Source: Polaromonas sp. CF318 (GTDB taxonomy: Bacteria; Pseudomonadota; Gammaproteobacteria; Burkholderiales; Burkholderiaceae_C). Taken from it: a DNA stretch of 64,000 nucleotides. Made by a program: the position numbers and the translations under genes. The first letter of the stretch is position 1; every line of letters starts with the position of its first letter. Below the pieces are notes generated by a model, which was not told the DNA's origin, ran no database searches, and saw only the letters and a program-made list of their open reading frames with translations. The stretch covers positions 18,117-82,116 of the forward strand of contig NZ_AKIV01000047.1 of NCBI RefSeq assembly GCF_000282655.1, in the 5' to 3' direction. Shown here in pieces: positions 57,652 through 64,000 of this stretch.

Positions 57652-60219
57652 TCAGTGAACGCCCGCGTTCCTGGCTGCCGTGCTGTCGCCGGCTGGTGCC
57701 GTCGGCAGGATCAGGGGTGCCACAGGGATCCAGAAGGTAAACCGGCACCCCACCACTTCATCCCCATTGTAGAGGTTCTCGGCCTCCATTCTTCCCTGGT
57801 GGGACTCGACGATGCTGCGGCACAGCTTCAGGCCTATGCCCATGCCTTCGGCCTTGGTGGAGTAGAAGGCCTCATAGAGCCGGCCCATGACTTCGGGCGA
57901 CAGCCCGCGCCCGGTGTCCAGCACGGAAAACTCCACCACGGCCTGGTCTTCGATCTGCTTGGGCACCACGCGCAGCTCGACGCTGCGGCGCGCCGTGGGC
58001 AGGTGGGCCTGCTCGATCGACTCGGCCGCGTTCTTCATCAGGTTGATCAGCACCTGCTCGATCAGGATGGGGTCCACCATGATTTCGGGCAGGCGGGCCG
58101 CAATGTAGTGGCTCAGGCGCACATGGTGGCGGCGCAGTTCGATGTCGGCCAGCTCCATGGCGTTGCTGACCATGGTGGCCACGTCGGCCGCCATGCGGTT
58201 GGGCTCGCTGCGTTTGACGAACGAGCGTATGCGCTGGATGATCTGCCCGGCGCGATGCGCCTGCTTGGCGGTCTTGTCCAGCGCGATCAGCAGGTCCTCG
58301 TTGCTGATCTGCTTGCCCTTGATGCGCGAGACCATGCCGTTGCAGTAGTTGTTAATGGCGGTGAGCGGCTGGTTCAGCTCATGCGCCACGCTGGAGGCCA
58401 TCTCGCCCATGGTGATCAGCCGGCTGGCGGTCTGGGCCCGCTCGTTTTGCTGGGCGGCCTGCTCCTCGGCATGGCGCCGCGGCGTGATGTCGGTGGCGAT
58501 CACCATCTGGGCCAGGCGGCCGTCCACCCAGGTCAGGTAGCGTGAACGCACTTCCAGCCATTTGCTGAGTTCGGGCACGTAAATCTCGGCGTTTTCCGTC
58601 TGCGCCGCCGTCAGCGTATCGGTCGGGAAACCGGCCAGGCCGTCGACCGCGTCCAGCGTGTCGTCGGTGGGCACGGCGCTGGGCACGCCGGCCTGCGCGA
58701 TCAGGTTCAGGTGGCCCGACACCTCGCCGCCAAACCAGGAGCGGTACAGCTTGTTGGCGAACAGCAGTTCCTCGCTGCCCAGCGGCGCCACCGAGACGGC
58801 CGCATCCAGTCCTTCGAGCACTGTCGTGAAGCGCTCATAGGAGGCGGTCAGTTCCTCGCGTATCCGTTTGGGCTCGGTGATGTCCGTCATGGAGGTCATC
58901 CAGCCGGTCTGCTGGCCGCGCGGGTCGATCAGCGGCGAGACGTACATGCGCGCGTCGAAGATCTGCCCGTTCTTGCGTTTGACGCGCACCTCGAAGCCGC
59001 CCGGCGGTGTGCGGCCGTGCAGCTCGTCGTCCAGCCGCTGCATCAGGGTGTCGATCTCGCCTTCCGGCCAGTGCGGGAAGGGCGGCGTGCGGCCCACCAG
59101 GTCGCCTTCGGTCAGGCCCGTCATCTGGCAGAAGGCCGGGTTGACGTAAGTGATGCGGCCCTGCAGGTCGAGTGCGCGCATGCCGGTCAGCATGGAGTTT
59201 TCCATGGCGCGGCGGAAGTTGGTCTCGGCGATCAGCGCCTGCTGGGCCTGCACGCGGCGGCGCGTATGGCGCCAGGTGCCCAGCAGCATCCACACCGTGA
59301 GCGCGCTCAGCGCGCTGACCAGCCAGAAAAAGCCGCTGCCGACCACGCCCAGCGAGGCGCGGTAGCCCTCGGCGCGTATCAGCAGGCCGTTGCCGACCGG
59401 CGAGACCGGTATCTCGTATTCGGCCGCGCCGTCGGACCAGGGCAGCAACCGTGCCGCGGGATTGCGCGGCGGCGGCAGGTTGCCCGCCAGCACCCGGTTT
59501 TTGTCATCGATCAGGGTTACCGCGTATTTGGCGGTGACCTCGGTCGGCACGCCGAAGCGCAGCAGCCCGTCGATGGAGTATTCGCCCATGATGACGCCGG
59601 CGAACTTGCCCTGGTCGTCCAGCGGTACCTGCAACTGCAGGGTGGGCGCGTTGTAGCCGCCGGCCTCCTTGGGCGTCAGCGGACGCGAGTACACCGGCTG
59701 GCGCAGGTCCCTGGCCAGCTCGTAGGTGCCGTCGGTCTCGCCGACCTTGAGCTGTTCGCCCGCGCCGCGCAGCTGGCTGCCATTGGCGCTGGGCGATACA
59801 TAGGCCACCTTGATGCGCCGCTTGCTGTCCACCCAGGTCACCGCCATGAGTTCAGGGTACTGGTTGACCAGCGACTCGGCCTGGGTGATGAATTCCTCGG
59901 TGTCGACCTCCTTGTTGGAGACGTCGCGGCCTATGCGCATGAGTTGCTCCTGCCGCTCCAGCAGGCGCAGGCGCAGGCGCTGCTGGGCGTATTCGACGTC
60001 GCGCTTGACGGCCTGCTGCTCGCGGTCGATTTCCTCGATGCGCAGGTAGCCGAAGGCGGCGATCACGGCCGCCAGGAAGAGCGCGACGGCCAGCAGCGGG
60101 CCCAGCGTGATGAAGCGGTCCTGGCGCGACGGCGACTGCCGGCGCCACCAGCGGCGCCACAGGGCCAGGGGAGCGGGGGTCACCGCGGATTCGGCGAGGG
60201 CAGGGGCTTGCTGGGTCAT
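57652..60219 (-). CDS. PAS-domain sensor histidine kinase with large periplasmic sensor
   Basis: An 855-residue membrane kinase. Short N-tail, membrane helix about 37-57, periplasmic region about 58-290 (dCache-like size, beginning with a coiled coil), second helix about 291-313. PAS 1 is about 332-452 (YVNPAFCQMTGLTEGDLVG) with a PAC segment, and PAS 2 about 455-580. In HisKA, phospho-acceptor H613 lies in SSVAHELNQPLTAINNYC, followed by HATPase with NLMKNAAES and DTGRGLSPEVMGRLYEAFYSTK. The kinase class matches FixL/DctB. No haem-type PAS motif was recognised. It probably senses an external or periplasmic ligand. It is divergent from aceE by 348 bp. Confidence 0.93.
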   Translation of the reverse strand: MTQQAPALAESAVTPAPLALWRRWWRRQSPSRQDRFITLGPLLAVALFLAAVIAAFGYLRIEEIDREQQAVKRDVEYAQQRLRLRLLERQEQLMRIGRDVSNKEVDTEEFITQAESLVNQYPELMAVTWVDSKRRIKVAYVSPSANGSQLRGAGEQLKVGETDGTYELARDLRQPVYSRPLTPKEAGGYNAPTLQLQVPLDDQGKFAGVIMGEYSIDGLLRFGVPTEVTAKYAVTLIDDKNRVLAGNLPPPRNPAARLLPWSDGAAEYEIPVSPVGNGLLIRAEGYRASLGVVGSGFFWLVSALSALTVWMLLGTWRHTRRRVQAQQALIAETNFRRAMENSMLTGMRALDLQGRITYVNPAFCQMTGLTEGDLVGRTPPFPHWPEGEIDTLMQRLDDELHGRTPPGGFEVRVKRKNGQIFDARMYVSPLIDPRGQQTGWMTSMTDITEPKRIREELTASYERFTTVLEGLDAAVSVAPLGSEELLFANKLYRSWFGGEVSGHLNLIAQAGVPSAVPTDDTLDAVDGLAGFPTDTLTAAQTENAEIYVPELSKWLEVRSRYLTWVDGRLAQMVIATDITPRRHAEEQAAQQNERAQTASRLITMGEMASSVAHELNQPLTAINNYCNGMVSRIKGKQISNEDLLIALDKTAKQAHRAGQIIQRIRSFVKRSEPNRMAADVATMVSNAMELADIELRRHHVRLSHYIAARLPEIMVDPILIEQVLINLMKNAAESIEQAHLPTARRSVELRVVPKQIEDQAVVEFSVLDTGRGLSPEVMGRLYEAFYSTKAEGMGIGLKLCRSIVESHQGRMEAENLYNGDEVVGCRFTFWIPVAPLILPTAPAGDSTAARNAGVH

Positions 60220-60567
60220 AGGAGGAATGGTGCAGTTTAAGGGAGATGCCCCGTGCGAGGCAGGGTTGTCCCTGATTCTTGAAGGTGAAGCGCGGCGCGG
60301 CGATGCGACGGCAATGCCGCGGAAATGTCGCGGAAAAGGCTTGCCCCGGGCCCATGGATGCGACGTATGCTTACTGTTAAATTTCTCAATATGAAATCAA
60401 TAGGCACTATTTGAAATCTCACAAATATTATGAGAAACTAGGGACTTGAATCTAATTTGCGTTTACAACACGTTTAGACCCAAGTTGGACACAGGCCCTG
60501 TGAGCGGCTCGACAAGAGGCCGCATCGCAGCTTAAACAAGCTTTATCAGGCTACTCAGGAGACAAAA
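60220..60567. promoter_or_regulatory. 348-bp divergent control region between sensor kinase and aceE
   Basis: No gene seen. An AT-rich core (60370-60470) holds TTTCTCA (60382-60388)/TGAGAAA (60431-60437), nested TCTCA (60417-60421)/TGAGA (60431-60435), and ATTTC (60381-60385)/GAAAT (60393-60397). Nearer aceE come three successive hairpins: CACAG-GCC-CTGTG (60490-60502), GCGGCTC/GAGGCCGC with one bulge (60504-60523), and AGCTT-AAAC-AAGCT (60529-60542). The ribosome-binding site AGGAGA follows. No confident -35/-10 pair. Confidence 0.5.
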
Positions 60568-63291
60568 ATGGCTGCCAATCCCACCCAAGCCGGCGACAAC
60601 TTGCGCGCCGCCGCCAACGACGCGCTGGACAAAGACAGCCAGGAAACCCGAGAGTGGATGGACGCCTTGTCCGCCGTCATCGAAAGCGAAGGCCCGGAGC
60701 GCGCCCACTTCCTGCTGGAGCAACTCCTGGAGCACGCCCGCCAGAAAAGCATAGACATGCCTTTCTCGGCCAACACCGGCTACGTCAACACCATTGAAAC
60801 CGACCAGGAAGAGCGCTCGCCCGGCAACCTCGAGATCGAGGAGCGCCTGCGCGCCTACATGCGCTGGAACGCCATGGCCATGGTGGTCAAGGCCAACCGC
60901 CTGCACCCCGCCGACGGCGGTGACCTGGGCGGCCACATCGGCTCCTTCGCCTCGCTGGCCAGCCTGTTCGGTGCCGGTTTCAACCACTTCTGGCACGCCG
61001 AGAGCGAGAACCACGGCGGCGACTGCCTCTACATCCAGGGCCATGTCTCGCCCGGCGTCTATGCCCGCGCCTACCTTGAAGGCCGCCTGACCGAAGAACA
61101 GCTGCTCAACTTCCGCCAGGAAGTCGACGGCAAGGGCCTGTCCAGCTACCCGCACCCCAAGCTGATGCCCGAGTTCTGGCAGTTCCCCACCGTCTCCATG
61201 GGCCTGGGCCCATTGATGGCGATCTACCAGGCGCGTTTCCTCAAGTATCTCCATGCCCGCGGCATCGCCAACACCGAAAACCGCAAGGTCTGGGCCTTCC
61301 TTGGCGACGGCGAGATGGACGAGGTCGAATCCATGGGCGCCATCGGCCTGGCCGCGCGCGAAAAGCTCGACAACCTGGTCTTCGTCATCAACTGCAACCT
61401 GCAGCGTCTGGACGGCCCGGTGCGCGGCAACGGCAAAATCATCCAGGAGCTCGAAGGCGAGTTCCGCGGCGCCGGCTGGAACGTCATCAAGCTGCTGTGG
61501 GGCAGCAACTGGGACCCGCTGCTGGCCCGCGACAAGGACGGCGCGCTGCGCAAGGTCATGATGGACACCCTGGACGGCGACTACCAGGCCATGAAGGCCA
61601 ATGACGGCGCCTATGTGCGCAAGCATTTCTTCGGCCAGGACCCGCGCACGCTCGAGATGGTCGCCAAGATGAGCGACGAGGACATCTTCAACCTGCGCCG
61701 CGGCGGCCACGATTCGCAAAAGGTCTATGCGGCCTTCCACGCGGCCGTCAAGCACAAGGGCCAGCCCACCGTCCTGCTCGTCAAGACCGTCAAGGGCTTC
61801 GGCATGGGCAAGATCGGCGAAGGCAAGAACAACGTCCACCAGACCAAAAAACTGGCCGACGAGGACATCAAGGCCTTCCGTGACCGCTTCAACATTCCCA
61901 TCCCCGACAGCAAGCTGGCCGACATTCCCTTCTACAAGCCGGCCGACGACACGCCCGAGATGCGCTACCTGCATGAGCGCCGCAAGGCCCTGGGCGGCTA
62001 CCTGCCACACCGCCGCGTCAAGGCCGACGAGCAGTTCACCGTGCCCGCGCTGGAGACCTTCAAGTCGGTGATCGAGCCCACGGCCGAAGGCCGCGAAATC
62101 TCCACCACCCAGGCTTATGTGCGCTTCCTCACGCAGCTGCTGCGCGACCAGGCCCTGGGCCCGCGTGTCGTGCCCATCCTGGTGGACGAAGCCCGCACCT
62201 TCGGCATGGAAGGCCTGTTCCGTCAGATCGGCATCTACAACCCCGACGGACAGAAATACACGCCGGTCGACAAAGACCAGGTGATGTACTACAAGGAAGA
62301 CAAGCAGGGCCAGATCCTGCAGGAAGGCATCAACGAGGCCGGTGGCATGAGCAGCTGGATCGCGGCGGCCACCTCGTACAGCACCAACAACCGCATCATG
62401 GTGCCCTTCTACGTGTACTACTCGATGTTCGGTTTCCAGCGCATAGGCGACCTGGCCTGGGCGGCCGGCGACATGCAGGCGCGCGGCTTCCTGCTCGGCG
62501 GCACCTCGGGCCGCACCACGCTCAACGGCGAAGGCTTGCAGCACGAAGATGGCCACAGCCACATCCTGGCCGGCACCATTCCCAACTGCATCAGCTACGA
62601 CCCGACCTTCGCGCACGAAGTCGGCGTGATCCTGCACCACGGCCTGAAACGCATGGTCGAGAAACAGGACAACGTTTACTTCTACCTCACCCTGCTCAAT
62701 GAGAATTACGCCATGCCCGGCCTCAAGCCCGGCACCGAAGAGCAGATCATCAAGGGCATGTACCTGTGCAAAGAAGGCGCCAAGCTCACGCCGCGCGTGC
62801 AGTTGCTGGGCTCCGGCACCATCTTGCGCGAATCCATCGCCGCGCAGGAATTGCTCGAAAAAGAATGGGGTGTTGCCGCCAATGTCTGGAGTTGCCCGAG
62901 CTTCAACGAACTGGCCCGCGACGGCCAGGGCACCGAGCGCTGGAACCTGCTGCACCCGGCCGACAAGCCGCAGGTGTCCTTCGTGGCCCAGCAGCTTGAG
63001 AAGCACACCGGCCCCGTCATCGCGTCGACCGACTACATGAAGGCCTACGCCGAGCAGATCCGTCCCTTCATCCCCAAGGGCCGCACCTACAAGGTGCTGG
63101 GCACCGACGGCTTCGGCCGCAGCGACTTCCGCAGCAAGCTGCGCGAGCACTTCGAGGTCAACCGCCATTACATCGTCGTGGCGGCGCTCAAGGCGCTCAG
63201 CGAAGAGGGCACGGTGCCGGTTGCCAAGGTGACCGAGGCCATCAAAAAATACGGCATCAATGTCGACAAGATCAACCCGCTTTACGCTTGA
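60568..63291 (+). CDS. aceE: Pyruvate dehydrogenase E1 component (homodimeric)
   Basis: Thiamine-diphosphate enzyme decarboxylating pyruvate and acetylating E2 lipoyl groups; entry point of carbon to the TCA cycle. 907 residues, the homodimeric form of gammaproteobacteria and Burkholderiales. N-terminal GGDLGGHIGSFAS, TPP motif FLGDGEMDEVES through FVINCNLQRLDGPV, then active-site EDGHSHIL-type segment (LQHEDGHSHILAGTIPN) and C-terminal transketolase domain VLGTDGFGRSDFR. ATG 60568 has AGGAGA eight bases upstream. aceF follows after 53 bp. Confidence 0.98.
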   Translation: MAANPTQAGDNLRAAANDALDKDSQETREWMDALSAVIESEGPERAHFLLEQLLEHARQKSIDMPFSANTGYVNTIETDQEERSPGNLEIEERLRAYMRWNAMAMVVKANRLHPADGGDLGGHIGSFASLASLFGAGFNHFWHAESENHGGDCLYIQGHVSPGVYARAYLEGRLTEEQLLNFRQEVDGKGLSSYPHPKLMPEFWQFPTVSMGLGPLMAIYQARFLKYLHARGIANTENRKVWAFLGDGEMDEVESMGAIGLAAREKLDNLVFVINCNLQRLDGPVRGNGKIIQELEGEFRGAGWNVIKLLWGSNWDPLLARDKDGALRKVMMDTLDGDYQAMKANDGAYVRKHFFGQDPRTLEMVAKMSDEDIFNLRRGGHDSQKVYAAFHAAVKHKGQPTVLLVKTVKGFGMGKIGEGKNNVHQTKKLADEDIKAFRDRFNIPIPDSKLADIPFYKPADDTPEMRYLHERRKALGGYLPHRRVKADEQFTVPALETFKSVIEPTAEGREISTTQAYVRFLTQLLRDQALGPRVVPILVDEARTFGMEGLFRQIGIYNPDGQKYTPVDKDQVMYYKEDKQGQILQEGINEAGGMSSWIAAATSYSTNNRIMVPFYVYYSMFGFQRIGDLAWAAGDMQARGFLLGGTSGRTTLNGEGLQHEDGHSHILAGTIPNCISYDPTFAHEVGVILHHGLKRMVEKQDNVYFYLTLLNENYAMPGLKPGTEEQIIKGMYLCKEGAKLTPRVQLLGSGTILRESIAAQELLEKEWGVAANVWSCPSFNELARDGQGTERWNLLHPADKPQVSFVAQQLEKHTGPVIASTDYMKAYAEQIRPFIPKGRTYKVLGTDGFGRSDFRSKLREHFEVNRHYIVVAALKALSEEGTVPVAKVTEAIKKYGINVDKINPLYA

Positions 63292-63344
63292 GTTAAAACC
63301 CCGACGTAGACGCCTGAACGCCTGAAGCAAACGGAGACAAGAAT

Positions 63345-64000
63345 ATGGCAGTGGTAGACATCCAAGTTCCTGATATCGGGGATTTCGACGAAGTGACCGT
63401 GATCGAATTGCTGGTCAAGCCCGGCGACACCGTCAAGGCCGAGCAGTCGCTGATCACCGTGGAGTCCGACAAGGCCTCCATGGAAATCCCCTCCAGCCAC
63501 GCGGGTGTGGTCAAGGAGCTGCGGGTCAAGCTGAGCGACAAGGTCAAGCAGGGCTCGGTCGTGCTGACGCTGGAAGTGGCGGGCGCCGGCGCCGAAGCCG
63601 CCCCGGCCCCCAAGGAAAAGGCGGCAGCCGCTGCGCCAGCCCCCGCAGCCTCCGCGCCGGCACTGGCACCGGCACCTGCCGCCGCACCTTCGGCCTCCGG
63701 CCCGGTCGAAGTCCGCGTGCCCGACATCGGCGACTTCAAGGACGTGTCCGTCATCGAAGTGCTGGTCAAGCCCGGCGACACCATCAAGGCCGAGCAATCG
63801 CTGGTCACCGTCGAATCCGACAAGGCCTCGATGGAAATCCCATCCTCGGCCGCCGGCGTGCTCAAGGAACTCAAGGTCAAGCTGGGCGACACCGTCAACA
63901 TCGGCGACCTGCTGGCCATTCTCGAAGGCTCTACCGCCGCGGGCGCATCGCCCGCTCCGGCGCCGGCCCCCGCGCCGGCATCCGCTCCCGCCGCAGCTGC
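63345..64000 (+). CDS. aceF: Dihydrolipoamide acetyltransferase (PDH E2), 3' end beyond window
   Basis: Core E2 subunit of pyruvate dehydrogenase. ATG 63345 is preceded by CGGAGA. The 218 codons visible hold two lipoyl domains: the first about residues 2-80 with lipoyl lysine K43 in DKASMEIPS, the second about 119-197 with K160 in the same motif. Ala/Pro-rich flexible linkers separate them (about 84-115) and a third linker runs to the window edge. The peripheral-subunit-binding and catalytic domains lie outside. The two lipoyl domains are also close at the DNA level, offset by 351 bp, indicating a recent or homogenised duplication. Confidence 0.97.
   Translation, partial: MAVVDIQVPDIGDFDEVTVIELLVKPGDTVKAEQSLITVESDKASMEIPSSHAGVVKELRVKLSDKVKQGSVVLTLEVAGAGAEAAPAPKEKAAAAAPAPAASAPALAPAPAAAPSASGPVEVRVPDIGDFKDVSVIEVLVKPGDTIKAEQSLVTVESDKASMEIPSSAAGVLKELKVKLGDTVNIGDLLAILEGSTAAGASPAPAPAPAPASAPAAA

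Noticed and set aside
60532..63330. A 932-codon open frame on the minus strand
   Set aside because: It is the mirror of aceE. High GC with strong third-position bias keeps the antisense frame open; the translation has no recognisable domain. The same applies to long antisense frames at 52259-54919 (carB), 42344-44521 (bamA), 22184-24802 (relA) and 4109-6181 (ABC exporter).
63370..63880. Regularly spaced similar segments resembling a repeat array
   Set aside because: They are the two lipoyl domains of aceF in one reading frame, not a CRISPR array or tandem repeat.

Overview
The window is a GC-rich (by eye about 65 percent), densely coded chromosomal segment from a betaproteobacterium of the order Burkholderiales, most likely family Comamonadaceae (Polaromonas/Rhodoferax/Variovorax-like). 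The family call rests on gene order (relA next to a tRNA-Val, then phaR and rimO; rpsB-tsf-pyrH-frr-uppS-cdsA-dxr-rseP-bamA-skp-lpxD-fabZ-lpxA-lpxB-rnhB; carAB-greA; a sensor kinase/regulator pair facing aceEF), on polyhydroxybutyrate genes (phaR, 3-hydroxybutyrate dehydrogenase), and on a short GTGGGGGC-ended dispersed intergenic repeat that I remember as common in this family. The genus is not established.

Layout. 1-6 kb: the end of a PhoD-type phosphatase, then three leftward genes: an ABC exporter, a TolC-family outer-membrane protein, and an unusual fusion of a thioredoxin-fold domain with a 2-oxoglutarate/Fe(II) oxygenase. 6-11.6 kb: serB and mfd leftward; ispD and ispF rightward. 11.6-17.3 kb: an EnvZ/OmpR-type two-component system, a SIMPL-domain secreted protein, a PACE efflux pump divergent from a LysR regulator, and a small beta-barrel protein. 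17.5-22.4 kb: an accessory catabolic cluster (N-formylglutamate amidohydrolase, acetylpolyamine-amidohydrolase-like deacetylase, FAD oxidoreductase), 3-hydroxybutyrate dehydrogenase and an alpha/beta hydrolase. 22.4-30.5 kb: relA, tRNA-Val(GAC), phaR, rimO, tRNA-Leu(CAG), RNase R and a YggT protein. 30.5-34.8 kb: NAD(P)HX repair enzyme, D-amino-acid dehydrogenase and an amidase, all leftward. 35-50.2 kb: the long rightward translation/isoprenoid/envelope block from rpsB to a SpoU-type methyltransferase. 50.2-56 kb: carA, carB, greA and a DUF4149 protein. 56-64 kb: folD, a FixJ-like regulator and a PAS sensor kinase leftward, then aceE and the start of aceF rightward.

How the genes work together. 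Dxr, IspD and IspF supply isoprenoid precursors. UppS makes the undecaprenyl carrier, CdsA makes CDP-diacylglycerol, LpxD/LpxA/LpxB with FabZ build lipid A and fatty acids, BamA/Skp assemble outer-membrane proteins, and RseP handles envelope stress. RpsB, EF-Ts, ribosome recycling factor, RelA, RimO, RNase R, GreA and Mfd cover translation, RNA decay and transcription.

I see no prophage, transposase, CRISPR array, plasmid origin or recognisable defence island. The most interesting signals are non-coding or small-scale: four copies of a multi-hairpin repeat, one with a compensated base pair; the same repeat end lying at an identical distance from the -10 boxes of carA and tRNA-Val; a concentric nested palindrome upstream of ompR; structured leaders for greA, carA, rpsB and aceE; an RNase R gene with no canonical start codon; and the thioredoxin-fold/2OG-oxygenase fusion lying with a TolC-family gene and an ABC exporter.
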